A DNA stretch of 42,500 nucleotides from Symbiodinium natans (lineage: Eukaryota; Sar; Dinophyceae; Suessiales; Symbiodiniaceae): positions 439,193 through 481,692 of the forward strand of contig CAJNDS010002178.1 in NCBI GenBank assembly GCA_905221605.1, read 5' to 3'. Under the pieces are notes generated by a model. It searched no databases and was not told where the DNA came from. It saw nothing but the letters and a program-made list of their open reading frames with translations. Position 1 is the stretch's first letter. Every line of letters begins with the position of its first letter. The position numbers and the translations under genes were made by a program. This document shows positions 8,569-19,249 of this stretch, piece after piece.

Positions 8569-11500
8569 ATGCTCAGCGCCGAGTTGGCCGAGGCGCGCGA
8601 GACGGAGGCTCGAAGGGAGGGTTTAGGGTTTAGGGTTTGGGGTTTAGGGTTTAGGGTTTGGGGTTTAGGGTTTAGGGTTTGGGGTTTAGGGTTTAGGGTT
8701 TAGGGTTTGGGGTTTAGGGTTTGGGGTTTAGGGTTTAGGGTTTAGGGTTGGGTGTTTGGGGGTCTAGGGTTTGGGGTTTAGGGTTTAAGGTTTACAAGCT
8801 TTTGGGGTTTGGTGCAGAGTTGGGGTTTTGTGTTTGGGGTCTAGGGTTCAAGGTTTAATCCCTACAAAGCTCGGCATGAGTTGCCGAACTTGATGTGACG
8901 TAGGGTTTATATCTCTTGTACCCCCCAAAAGGACACCCCCTATAATATGCACTCACCAATGTTAAAAAGGAACCTTATATACACTCACCAGAAACAGAAA
9001 TATAAACCCTGCTTCATGTGTATTTCTAAGTTGAAGCTAGGTGCACGTAGACCTTCATACTACAAAACCATGCTTGTAGTAGAATGTAAGCAGGGCCATA
9101 CTGGGCACTCCCATTGCGCTCGGGTTTACAGGGTTTGCAGGGTTCACGGGGTTTACGGGGTGTATAGGGTTCGTAGGTTTTACAGGTTTATGGGGCTTTT
9201 TTCGGCTTAATTACAGGGGATTGCCAGTTGGACCTATGTGCTTGCAAGCTTGGACATAAGCTGGTAGGCGACAAGAAACGAAAAGGCTGCAAGAGGTGTA
9301 TACATTGCCATGTGGCTTTGGCGCTTGTTCTGAGAAAAGGTGGGGCGCTCTCGTCGCGAAAGGGTTCGGAACTGCATTTGGCTTTCAGGGTTGTGGCGTT
9401 TAGGGTTGAAGTTAAGCCTAAACCCCAAATTCCAGGCACAAAAAACAGCCCACCAAGGAGTGACTTTTCTCACTTCATGCTTACGCCTGAACCTGCAAGG
9501 CCTCAAGCCTCAGCCCTAAACCCGCACCCTAAATACCTCTAAGCCCGAACCTAAATGCCCGTGGCCTTAAGCATCTTATCTCTGAACCCTAAGAAGTAGC
9601 CCTGACCCCTGAGCCCTTGCTTTCTAAACCCTAACCGAAACCTGAGCCCTCATCTGAACACGCCCTTAAGCGTACTTGCCCTTAAGCCCTGAGTACCCTA
9701 AACCCCAAGCCCCAAACCCAAGTACCAACTACCCCGGAATCCTAAACCCTGCGCCCTAATCCCTAAATACTCCTAAATACTCCGAACCTGCAATCCCCCC
9801 TAAACCCCGAACCCTAAACCCTAAACCCTAAGCCCTCAACCCTAAACCCTAAACCCTAAGGGAGTTGCATGCAGGTCGAGCTCCGCAAGGACAGCGCCGA
9901 GACAGAGAAGCGCCTCGCCGCTTGGCTGCAGTTTTTGGGGGTTGGGGTTTACGGTTTAGGGTTTAGGGTTTAGGGTTCAGGGTTTAGGGTTTTTGGTTTA
10001 GGGTTTAGGGTTTAGGGTTTAGGGTTAGGGTTTAGGGTTTAGGGTTTAGGGTTTAGGGTTTAGGGTTTAGGGTTTGGGGTTTGGGGTTTAGGGTTTAGGG
10101 TTTAGGGTTTAGGGCTATAGCTTAGGGTTGAGGGCTATTTCAAGGGGGTTCGGAAGGTCTATTTGGAGGATCGGGGGACCTGGTCCCACAAAGAGGATTT
10201 TCACTACTCAATAGCTACTTTCCAAGTTGTTCTGATCCTCCAGGCGAAGTCCTAAACCCTAAACCCCAAGCCTAGAGGCCCCAAAATCACATATCATCCA
10301 GATATTAGCCCCTAAGTCCCGAGTCCCCGCAAGCCCCAAGTATGAGCCCCAAACCCTAAATCCTAAACCCCCAAGACTTAAAACTGACGGCTAGCCCTAA
10401 ACAAAGCAGGATAACTGTTTTGGTTGCCCTGGCGGTGCCCCTTGGCCTTTGATCTATAGGGCTCGGTTCCCGTATAGAGCTCCATGAAGCAAGGTGTAAA
10501 CTCAACAAACCCTAAGGTCCGTCCCAAACCCTGCGCTGAAATATCTCCTTCCCTTCCCCCCCAGCGCCGGACAGCCGAAGCTGATTTGGGCCCTCTGTAG
10601 ACGGGTTGGGTAGGGTCTAGGGTTTAGGGTTTAGGGTTTAGGGTTTAGGGTTTAGGGTTTAGGGTTTAGGGTTTAGGGTTTAGGGTTTAGGGTTTAGGGT
10701 TTAGGGTTTAGGGTTTAGGGTTTAGGGCAATATTCCCTCGGAAGGCTTGCGGCAATAGCGCATCACCGAACCCCGCCAGACAGTCCCATAGGGGGGGGGG
10801 GGGCACACACCAAATAGGGTGCAACATGACTTAAAACTTTCGAGCAGCCTAAACCCTAAACCCTCAGACCTCAACTCTAGACTTCCCTAAACCCTAAACC
10901 CTAAACCCTAAACCCTAAACCCTAAACCCTAAACCCTAAACCCTAAACCCTAAACCCTAAACCCTAAACCCTAAACCATAAACCCTAAATCCTAAACCCT
11001 AAACCCTAAACCCTAAACCCGAAACCCTAAACCCTAAACCCTAAACCCCTCAGCCGCCCACGACTCTTCAGTTGGACTGCCCAGGAAGAAGTCTGGGATC
11101 AGATCTACCAGCGCCAGGTGGTGCTGGAGGAGGGCTTGGGTTCTCCGTGCTTACGTGTAGGGTTCAGGGTTTAGGGTTTAGGGTTTAGGGTTTAGGGTTT
11201 GGGGTTTGGGGTTTGGGGTTTGGGGTTTGGGGTTTGGGGTTTGGGGTTTGGGGTTTAGGGTTTAGGGTTTGGGGTTTGGGGTTTAGGGTTTAGGCTTTAG
11301 GGTTTGGAGGCTGATGGGTAGTTATATGTAATGCTAATATGCACCCGACTTGAGGCTACCCTACAAGTAGGTTTTTTTGGTTTTGGGACTTAGGGCATCT
11401 AGTTTTCTAGGGGCGGAGCATCTTAAAGTCCCGAGAACCCAAGAAAACCGTGAGCCCTAAACCCTGAACCCTAAACCCTACACCCTAAACCCCAAACCCC

Positions 11501-12735
11501 AGACCCTAAACCCTAAACGCTAAACCCTAAACCCTAAACCCTCAGCCCTAGAACCTAGACCCTAGACCCTAAACCCTAACCCCCAAAAGCCCAAGCCACT
11601 AAGCATCTGAAACCCAATGTCGTGTAGACCCCGAACCCTAAACCCTAAACCCTAAACCCTAAACCCTAAACCCTAAACCCTAAACCCTAAACCCCAAACC
11701 CCAAACCCCTAAGCCCTAAACCTCTTCAGGACCTCCGGGCCAGCGCCGCCGGCCGCCGCGCGCGCAGCGCGGAGGCCGAGCGCGAAGCCCTGGGCTCCGC
11801 CGGCCGCATTTAGGGTTTAGGGTTTAGGGTTTGGGGTTTAGGGTTTGGGGTTTAGGGTTTAGGGTTTAGGGTTTGGGGTTTGGGGTTTGGGGTTTAGGGT
11901 TTCAGGAATCAGGGTTGCAAGTTTGGGGTTTGAGGTCTAGGTTTAGGGTTTAGGGTTTAGGGTTTAGGGTTTAGGGTTTAGGGTTTAGGGCTTAGGGCTT
12001 AGGGCTTAGGGCTTAGGGCTTAGGGCTTAGGGTTTCCGGGGTTTGGGTTTAGGGTTTAGGGTTCTTAGGGTTTATAGGTTTAGAGGGTTTACGGTTTTAG
12101 GGCTTAGGGGCTTAGGGTTTAGGGCTTCAGGGTTTGGGGTTTGGGGTTGCAGGGTTTGGGGTTTCAGGGCTTTGGGGTTTAGGGTTTTGGGCCTTTCATG
12201 GTTTGAGGCTTCAGGTTTTGGGTTAAGGGTTTCTTGGAACTTTAGCAGGTTTTAGGGTGCGGAGTTTCAGGTTTATGGCGTTAGGGCCTTTTAGGGGTTG
12301 GGGTTCGAGGGTTTTGTGGTTTTGGGGCTTATGGCTGTGGGCTTCGGGCTTCTGGGGCTTTGTTTCAAGGCACCATCCTTCCACCTCTTCTTAAATATGC
12401 CCACGTAACCCTCCACACCCTCTACACCCTAAAGCCTCTGAACCCAAAACTGGTCTAGAAACCACCCCTAGGCGCTAAGCCCGAAACCCGAAACCCTAGT
12501 TGTAAGCCCTCAGCCCAGGCTGTGCCCCTAAAAAGATTCCCCTGTCCTTCGCCACTATGACCAGCACAGCCGATGCACTGAGGGTGCAGACCTAGCCCTC
12601 CCCCAGCGTCCTTCTGAGTCTGCAGAGGGTGTGAAGCAGCAGGAGACGCTGATCCGCATGCTGTCATGGTCGGACGCCGTCGTGAAACGCGTGATACAGC
12701 GGCCTGGGCCGGGACACATGCATCTCCTGCTGTGA
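8569..12735 (+). CDS. Seven-exon gene: Cys-rich region plus coiled coil
   Basis: Phase-compatible exons: 8569-8620 (MLSAELAEARETEARRE); 9217-9389 (GDCQLDLCACKLGHKLVGDK followed by KKRKGCKRCIHCH-like sequence with seven cysteines); 9875-9930 (VELRKDSAETEKRLAAWL); 10565-10609 (AGQPKLIWALCRRV, behind a long pyrimidine tract ending CCCCCCCAG); 11072-11156 (WTAQEEVWDQIYQRQVVLEE then GLGSPCLR, donor GTAGGG); 11730-11810 (DLRASAAGRRARSAEAEREA); 12607-12735 (RPSESAEGVKQQETLIRMLS to TGA). The product is about 200 residues: an N-terminal helix, a basic Cys/His cluster that might bind metal, then charged helices. The weak point is the exon at 11730: its frame runs into TAG of the following repeat and only a GC donor (at 11799) would continue in frame. 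Introns are almost entirely telomeric repeat. Family not recognised. Confidence 0.55.
8621..8780. repeat. (TTTAGGG)n with regular TTTGGGG interspersion
   Basis: Begins at the donor of the putative first exon at 8569-8620. Two TTTAGGG units alternate with one TTTGGGG several times, a higher-order pattern. Beyond it, 8780-9216 is degenerate repeat and unique sequence without a supported exon. Confidence 0.85.
9953..10727. repeat. Two TTTAGGG arrays around intron core and exon
   Basis: G-strand arrays at 9953-10110 and 10618-10727 (about 15 perfect units in the second). Between them is a unique core (10130-10250), sparse C-strand units (10250-10400) and the exon at 10565-10609. Confidence 0.85.
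10850..11047. repeat. (CCCTAAA)n array before exon 11072
   Basis: Nearly perfect C-strand array with a few substitutions (CCATAAA, CCCGAAA), preceded by a core of about 120 bases containing a run of 14 G at about 10789. It ends about 25 bases before the exon. Confidence 0.9.
11157..11729. repeat. Inverted telomeric pair forming one intron
   Basis: The donor at 11157 leads into TTTAGGG then (TTTGGGG)n (to about 11310), a unique core (11310-11450), and C-strand repeat (11451-11720) up to CTCTTCAG. This is the clearest example of G-core-C intron structure. Confidence 0.85.
11811..12450. repeat. TTTAGGG array decaying into G-rich sequence
   Basis: Perfect units at 11811-11890 and 11945-11990, a run of six GGGCTTA units (11989-12030), then increasingly degenerate G-rich sequence to about 12360. 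A short unique core and a few C-strand units follow. Confidence 0.8.
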
Positions 12736-12785
12736 AGCTGCGATGCTGCGGCACGACACGAGGGGTCGTCCCCCCTGTCTGCTAC

Positions 12786-14190
12786 ATGGACAAAATCCAA
12801 ACTTTCCTCCCGTTCCTTCCGAAGAATAGCAAGAATGCGGACGTCGGTCCGGAAGATTGTGCCAGGGCCAAGCAGTTGTTGTTTGAAGCCCCCAACTCCC
12901 GGTTTTGGGTTTTTGGGGTTTAGGTCTCTGTGGATCTAGGGTTTCGGGGCGGCGTCTTTTTGCATTTGTGGGCTTACAGTATTTTAGTTTATCAGAGTTT
13001 GGGGTTGAGAGCCTTCGGGTTGAGGGTTTGGGGTTTAGGGTGAAGGGTTCTGTTTTTTTTTTTTTTTGGGGGGGGGGGGGGGGGGGTGTGTGTTAGGGTT
13101 TAGCGGTTAGGGTTTAGGGTTTAGGGTTTAGGGTTTAGGGTTTAGGGTTTAGGGTTTAGGGTTTAGGGTTTAGGGTTTAGGGTTTAGGGTTTAGGGTCTA
13201 GGTGTGTTGGGGCCTAACCCAATTTTAGGACTTGGTGATTTGATTGGGGGGCCCGCACTTCTTGGGAGGTTGGTAGGGGTCCTAGCCGGTCCTAACCCCC
13301 TACCCCCCAAAACCCTAAAACTCTGAACCCCTCAAACTCCTAAATAGCCCCCCCAGACTCCTGAAGCCCTGAATCTTGAAGCCCTAAAACCCTAAAACCC
13401 CTAAACCCTAAAACCCTAAACCCTAAAACCCTAAACCCTAAACCCTAAACCCTAAACCCTAAACCCTAAACCCTAAACCCTAAACCCTAAACCCTAAACC
13501 CTAAACCCTAAACCCTAAACCCTAAACCCTAAACCCTAAACCCTAAACCTTGGGCACCGACAAGCCCTTGCCAAGGTCCCGGAGGTGACGCGCGGGAAGC
13601 GCTAGGGGCAGAGCTGAAAAGAAGTGGCCTAGGGTTTAGGTGTCAGGGTTTAGGGTTTAGGGTTTAGGGTTCAGGGTTTTGGGTTTAGGGTTTAGGGTTC
13701 AGGGATACTTTTCACGAAGCCGCGAGCCTGCATTCGGGTTTAAGGTTTGCCCTGGGCCTTATATATCCCCTAGACCCTCCAAAACCCTGAAACCCGAAAC
13801 CCCTACACTCTTAAAACCCTAGACCCTAAAGCCCCTGAACCCTGACCCCTGAACCCGGAACCCTTCCTTCAAGCTTTTCTTGGGCCTTTTTTTTGGGGCC
13901 GTTGATTGAACTTCAGGGTGCGAGTTTCTAGCAAGCGCTGCGTGCTTATCCTCAGGCTCATCATGGCATGCAAGCCACCCCCTAAAACCCTAAACCCTCA
14001 ACCGTAGACCCTGAACCCTAAACCCTAAACCCTAAACCCTAAACCCTAAACCCTAAATCCTAAAAAGTTGTTCTAAAGGCTCTTCTTGGGAATCTGCTGC
14101 AGGGATCCCATGGGGGTATCAAGGAAATCTGGGGTTATTGTGGGAACAGGTGTTTTGAGGAACTACCATCGCGGTACTTGGGACTTATAG
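12786..14190 (+). CDS. Putative three-exon gene, 90 aa
   Basis: Begins 50 bases after the preceding stop. Exon 12786-12901 starts MDKIQTFLPFLPKNSKNADV and continues GPEDCARAKQLLFEAPNS, ending at GTTTTGGG. Exon 13565-13633 follows GACAAG and encodes PCQGPGGDAREALGAELKRS then GL, ending at GTTTAGG. Exon 14103-14190 follows TCTGCTGCAG and encodes DPMGVSRKSGVIVGTGVLRN then YHRGTWDL and TAG. Phases match at both joins, with split codons giving Arg and Gly. The first exon is the most convincing; the last has a GTGTTT inside it that could be a competing donor. Function unknown; the composition is mixed, without clear domains. Confidence 0.45.
13052..13087 (+). repeat. Homopolymer pair, T-run then G-run
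   Basis: A run of about 15 T is followed directly by about 18 G, inside the first intron of the gene at 12786, just before a perfect (TTTAGGG)n array (13110-13198). It is prone to sequencing length error. Confidence 0.9.
13381..13549. repeat. (CCCTAAA)n array before exon 13565
   Basis: About 20 C-strand units; the first few carry an extra A (CCCTAAAA). Paired with the G-strand array at 13110-13198 across a core of about 180 bases. Confidence 0.9.
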
Positions 14191-14380
14191 TAGGCGGGAC
14201 TCGCTGTGGCATTGTAAGCATCTACGACGTGCATCTCCAAACCCTAAACTATAAACCCTATAAACCCTGTAAACCCTGTAAACCCTGCAAACCCCATAAA
14301 CCCTATAAACCCTGTAAACCCTGTAAATGTAAACCGCATAAACCCTAAACCTTGAACCCTTCAAAAGCCCTCGCCGCGCA

Positions 14381-15781
14381 ATGGCAGCAGCGTCCAGGCT
14401 GACTCTGGCATGCCTGCTTGTCACAGCTGACTCCCAGAGCCCGGCTTGTGGGAACGAGACCTCCTGCTTCTTGGTAACCCAGTGGTACCTTAAAGTGATT
14501 TCAAACCCTAAAACCTAAACCCCCCCAAAAGGGTACCCCCTTATCAGTAACCATGTACTGGGCGACCAAGGCATAGATGTCATCAACAAGCTACAGATCG
14601 TGGGCACGCAGCGCGCCTACCTGGACAGCTACGAGCTGCTAAACCGAACCCTGGCAGTCTATCCAACGAGCGCCAGGCGGTTTAGGGTTTAGGGTTTAGG
14701 GTTCAGGGTTCAGGGTTCAGGGTTCAGGGTTCAGGGTTTAGGGTTTAGGGCAGGCTCTGGAGCCTCCAAGCCAAGCTGGAGACCTTCTATCTGCTCCCAG
14801 GTAGGCCCATGGAATGTTTTATATGTTCCCTTACGAAGAGGGGTACCTTGGATATATTGGGGGTCCCCTAATTATTTTCGTAAACCCCCAGAATTGAACC
14901 CCAAACCCCAAACCCCAAACCCCAAACCCCAAACCCCAAACCCCAAACCCCAAACCCCAAACCCCAAACCCCAAACCCCCAACCCCAAACCCCCAACCCC
15001 AAACCCTATATAAACCCTAAACCCTAAATAAACCCTAAACCCTAAGAGTAATTTTCTTTTTTTTGGTGCCATCCCAGGCTCCAGTGGAGTCTTGCAGGAG
15101 ACTCCATCGAGCGGTCTTTGGCTTTGGAAGACACGGCGAACCTTAGGGACACTTGGAAATAAGTTTTTAATGTTTGGGAACTGTATAAATCCTAAGAGAC
15201 AGCTAAGATTGTAATTGTTAATGCTTGGGTACTTTAAATCTTAAGAAACAGCTATTTTGTTGCTAGGGTTCCAAGTTCAGTATAGGAACGCGCACATCTT
15301 TCGCGGCTGGCTGTCTGCAACGCCCGGGCGCGTCAACAAGACCTTGTCAGAGCGCGACTTCGTCGCAGCGCAGCAACTTGCGCCCGGAGACTTCTGGCCC
15401 CACTTCGAGATGGGCGCGTGGCTCAGCCACGTGGCCGACCGCTTTGAAGACTCCCGGGCGCAATATGAGATTGTTCAGGCAAAGGCCGGCAAGAATTCCT
15501 TCCTGCAGTTCTTCTTCGGCCTGCTCTTGAAGTACCACATGCGCACCCCACGGGAGAAGGAGCGAGGGAAGGAGATGATCCAGAGCGCTCTGTCCGTGGC
15601 CTCCACGCTACCTGGGCAGGCGGCGGGGAACTTGGGCTTCCAGGCGCAGATCTTAGCCTCGAGGGGCCGAACTTCTGAGGCCTTGGAGTGCTGCGACTTC
15701 TCCGAGAGAATCCTGGATCCGTCCGAAACCAGCCTGTGGGTGGTTTGCAGCATCATCAGGCAGCAGATGCTGGTAGTTTGA
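14381..15781 (+). CDS. Secreted or membrane-targeted helical (TPR-like) protein, four exons, 265 aa
   Basis: Best-supported gene of the window. Exon 14381-14484 starts with ATG and encodes MAAASRLTLACLLVTADSQS, a signal-peptide-like start, then a short Cys-containing piece. Exon 14548-14679 (after TATCAG) encodes NHVLGDQGIDVINKLQIVGT onward and ends at GTTTAGGG. Exon 14754-14800 (after GGCAG) encodes LWSLQAKLETFYLLP, donor GTAGGC. Exon 15267-15781 (after TGCTAG) encodes about 170 residues to TGA. All phases agree. In the last exon FEMGAWLSHVADRFEDSRAQ and similar stretches have the spacing of TPR helices, but I cannot name the family. A GT at 15773 could extend the gene; downstream, 15803-15930 holds short helical reading frames interrupted by a stop, so the 3' end may be decayed or have further exons. 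Confidence 0.65.
14884..15041. repeat. (CCCCAAA)n array inside an intron
   Basis: About 15 CCCCAAA units, then CCCTAAA units, inside the last intron (14801-15266) of the preceding gene. About 210 bases of AT-richer unique sequence separate it from the acceptor. Confidence 0.9.
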
Positions 15782-16330
15782 GGCACTTCCGGATATGGGA
15801 TTTGCCCGAGCAGAGCTTCTGCTGCGTTGAAGAGAGGCCGCCAGCTCTTGGAACTTGCATAATTACCACGTAGAGATTGCGAAGCTGGGCAGGCAGAAGC
15901 AGCATGGTTTAATCAGCGGCCGAGGGTTCTGGGTATGTAGGATTTAGGGATTTAGCGTGGTGGAGGTTCCTCACAATCCCAAAACCGCAGACTCCTACAT
16001 CCTGAGACACCCTCAGAAGCAGTAGTGCACTCCCATCCCTCCCACCCAAACTCAGGAAGAACCATCTCCGCCTTCAAGCCCTACACTCTAAACGGTTTAG
16101 GGTTCAGGGATAGATGTGGTCGAGCCTCACCTTCTGCCTGAAACCTTGATTCCTGGACCCTCTTATGGGGATCCAGGGATTTACTGTACGGGTCCACTCC
16201 TGCACGGTCTTTAAGCCCTAAACCCTAAACTTATAAGCCCTAAACCCTAAACACTAAACCCTAAACCCTAAACCCTAAACCCTAGACCCTAGACCCTAGA
16301 CCCTAGACCCTCGACCCTTTGAAAACACAG
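15782..16330. other. Intergenic or decayed 3' region, then C-strand repeat
   Basis: 15782-15935 may be leftover coding sequence of the upstream gene (short open helical stretches in different frames). 15940-16200 is unique without support for a gene. C-strand repeat with CCCTAGA variants covers 16205-16318. Confidence 0.5.
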
Positions 16331-18443
16331 CAGGAGCTCGGCCGGTGTCGTTCCTGCAGGACGCCTGTTGCCGTGCAGGAGCAGCGAGGCCGCATTCATT
16401 TTTGGGGATGTCCGGAGCCTGAATTCAGGGTTTAGGGTTTAGGGTTTTTAACCAGTCGTTTTGATACCCTGTTGATACCCAGGAACGCAACCCTAAACCC
16501 TTAACCAAAAACCAGAAACCCGAAGCCCTCAACCCTGAACCCTAAACCCTAAACCCCAAACCCTTAACCCTAAACCCTGAACCCTAACCCTAAACCCCAA
16601 ACCCTCAACCCTCAACCCTAAACCCTCAACCCTAAACCCTAAACCCTAAACCCTAAACCCCAAACCCCAAACCCTAAACCCTAACCCTAAACCCCAAACC
16701 CCAAACCCCAAACCCCAAACCCTAAACCCTAAACCCTAAAGCCTAAACCCTGAATCCAACAGCCTAAGTGGTGCCCCAGCATCGACCCCCCCCCCCCCCC
16801 CCCACAGCCCAAGGTATATTTGCAACAGAGCCGCTCGGGCAGCGCCAGGCCAGGTGTTGCTTCCCTGGAATCAACTCTGGTTTGGGGTTTAGGGTTAGGG
16901 TTTAGGGTTTAGGGTTTAGGGTTTAGGGTTTAGGGTTTAGGGTTTAGGGTTTAGGGATGCTCCCGCACCCCTGAACCCGAAACTATAGCTCCCTTCGGAA
17001 TTATTTTGTACACTTCTATTTTGAAAACCCAAGACAAGAACAAGCTTTTTTCAAAATTGAAGTAGTGTTTTTTTTTGTATTTTTATATAAAACAAAGAAA
17101 AGAAGGGAAGCATGTTTTCAAAACTGAAGTCCAACGGGTGTATAGGACGAAGCTCGACATCACAGACCTTCCAACTCTGTCCGGAGCTGGTTGCTGCCAA
17201 CTTGTAGCGTATACGAGAATAAGGACCCCTAGTATAGACCCCCAAATAGTAGGATTCCCGTATAGTAAGGGCCCCAATAAGGTACCCTTAATTTCGGAAG
17301 CTCCCAAATGTAGTGTTTACTGGCCGCAATGATTTGGGTACCTTGAGGTCTGGGCAAGCCATATTTGAAGGCCTTACCTCCAATACAAATTTAGATAGTA
17401 CGAGGTGGTTCTCCCCCGTAGGTGGACATTTTGAGTTTCATGTGTCGGTCCTGAACCAGAAAAGTGGTGGTGGGATGAAGATACTAGATGTCCCTCCACA
17501 GTCGGGCGGGGGCTGCTCGTCGCATTTCCCGAGGCGTTCGAGCCTAGTCTGCATCCTAACCTTCACAGCTTCTGCGCCATACAAGTTAACGCTAAACCCT
17601 AAACCTACACCAAACCTGAAAGCCCTATACCCCTAAACCCTCAACCCTAAACCCTAAACATTCAACCCCTCAAACAACCCTTAAAAGCAGCCCTTCAGGA
17701 GCCCCCGGCGTCCCCAGCCGCAGCGCCTGGGGCGTCCAGCGCCCGAAGGTGAAGACCTTTGAGGCAGGGTTCAGGGTTTAGGCTTTGGGGTATGGGGCCC
17801 GGGGTTTAGGATTTAGGGATTAGGGTTTAGGGTTTAGGGTTTAGGGTTTGGGGTAGGGCGGAAGGGTTTAGGGTTCAGGGTTGGGGGGTTTGGAGTTTGG
17901 GGTGGGTAGGTGTTAGGGTTTGGGGTTTGGGGTTAAGGGAGGGTTTGGCGTTTTGGGGGCGGTAAGGATTCAGGGCGTAGGGTTTACAGGGTCATCGGTT
18001 ATGGGTCCCTAAACCCTAAACCCTAAACCCTAAACCCTAAACCCTAAACCCTAAACCCTAAACCCTAAACCCTAAACCCTAAACCCTAAACCCTAAACCC
18101 CCAAAGAGCTCTCATGGTGTATCCCTTAACCCTGTACACCCTCAACCTCCCCCCAATCCCCAGACCCTACCTGAACCCCAAACCCCACATAAAGCCCTGA
18201 ACCCCGAAGCAGATAAACCCCTAAACCAGCAAAAACACAAAGTACTAAAACGCCTATCCCTAAGACAACACGTCCCAAACCCTAAACCCCCAAACCCTAA
18301 ACCCTAACCCCCAAACCCGAAACCCTAAACCCTAATGTTGAGGATTCCTGGTGTCGGGAGTTGGGGGTGCAGCCCGGAAACCCCTCAAAGCCCGCAAAGT
18401 GTGGGAGGTGCTGTACCACCCAATCCCTGGTCCCCTTTAGGGG
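16331..18443 (+). CDS. Zinc-ribbon-like gene, partial exon chain
   Basis: Exon 16331-16429 follows ACACAG and encodes QELGRCRSCRTPVAVQEQRG then RIHFWGCPEPEFR. The pattern Cys-X2-Cys, about 17 residues, then Phe-Trp-Gly-Cys-Pro is that of topoisomerase-type C4 or GRF-type zinc ribbons; the fourth ligand is not in this exon. Exon 16808-16879 follows a poly-C tract and CACAG and encodes PKVYLQQSRSGSARPGVASL then ESTL, donor GTTTGGGG. Exon 17699-17748 follows CTTCAG and encodes EPPASPAAAPGASSAR. A Pro-rich island at 18343-18443 continues in phase (IPGVGSWGCSPETPQSPQSV) but its donor is uncertain, and another frame there shows KCGRCC. No start codon found. Introns are telomeric repeat. Confidence 0.45.
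16493..16750. repeat. C-strand array with CCCCAAA and CCCTCAA variants
   Basis: C-strand repeat with blocks of different variants and occasional 6-base CCCTAA units. It ends before the poly-C tract and acceptor of the exon at 16808. Confidence 0.85.
16955..17640. other. AT-richer unique stretch within a putative intron
   Basis: Follows a G-strand array (16880-16954). Contains open frames of 74-107 codons on both strands without usable splice context or recognised products. A cluster of short A/T-rich motifs (TATAGTA-like) at 17210-17280 may be a transposon remnant. Confidence 0.4.
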
Positions 18444-18576
18444 GTTTAGGGTTTAGGATTCGGGGTTCTGGCGGCTTTTAGAAGTCAGAGGGTTTAGAGG
18501 GTTTGAGAGGTTTTTGGAGGGTTTCGGAGGGTTTAGGGTTTAGGGTAGTTCGGGTGGGACCTCCTCCGATCTCCAG

Positions 18577-18948
18577 GCGTCAACGCAGACCGACACGGAA
18601 TTTGCAGAGGCATGCCTTGGTGTTGTTTAGGGTTTAGGGTTTAGGGTTTAGGGTTTAGGGTTTAGGGTTTAGGGTTTAGGGCTTGCATCATTTGGTCTCA
18701 GGGTTAGGCTTTAGGGTGGAGAGTTTGGGTGTCGGGGTTTGGGGTTGTGGGGTTTAGGGGTTTAGGGGTTTGGGGGTTTAGGGGTTTGTGGTTTAGGGTT
18801 TAGGCGGGTTTTAGTTTTTTGTTGGTTTTAATCCTTAATGTCTTGCACCTTAAGAAGACCCTAAGCCCCTAACCTTGACTTGGCGGCCACTTCTCTCTGC
18901 TCAGGGCTTGCCAGTTTCAAGTAGAGGTAAAGAAGCGGAGAAAGAGAG
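18577..18948 (+). CDS. Two in-phase exons, helical
   Basis: Exon 18577-18624 follows TCTCCAG, encodes ASTQTDTEFAEACLGV and ends at GTTTAGGG. Exon 18905-18948 lies behind a textbook pyrimidine tract (TTCTCTCTGCTCAG), encodes GLPVSSRGKEAEKE and ends at GTAAGG. Phases agree. They probably continue the gene starting at 16331 or precede the exons at 19576 and 20574, but the joins on either side are unresolved. Confidence 0.5.
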
Positions 18949-19249
18949 GTAAGGGGCCTAGGACCAAGAGTAGGCCCTTATTCCCTTCTTTTAGGGTTTG
19001 GGTTCCCTTATAAGCCATTTTAAACCAAAAAAGACACCCTTTTATTGCTAGGTTAATCCTGGGTCTAGGAGCTTCGGGTTTGGGGTTTATAGGGTTTGAA
19101 GGCTATGAAGGGTTTACGATTTAGGGAGAGATTGGTGGCTTAAGATGTGTAGCGGTTTAGGTTTTGGAGGTTCAAGGTTTAGTGGTTTTGGCGGTTAGCA
19201 ATACTGTAGGCCCTAGTTTACGATCTGGCGGTTTGGGGTTTAAGGTTAT

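Noticed and set aside
8947-9210. Plus-strand frame of 87 codons starting near ATG 8947
   Set aside because: Runs into degenerate GGTTTACAGGG repeat, no splice context, and composition differs from supported exons.
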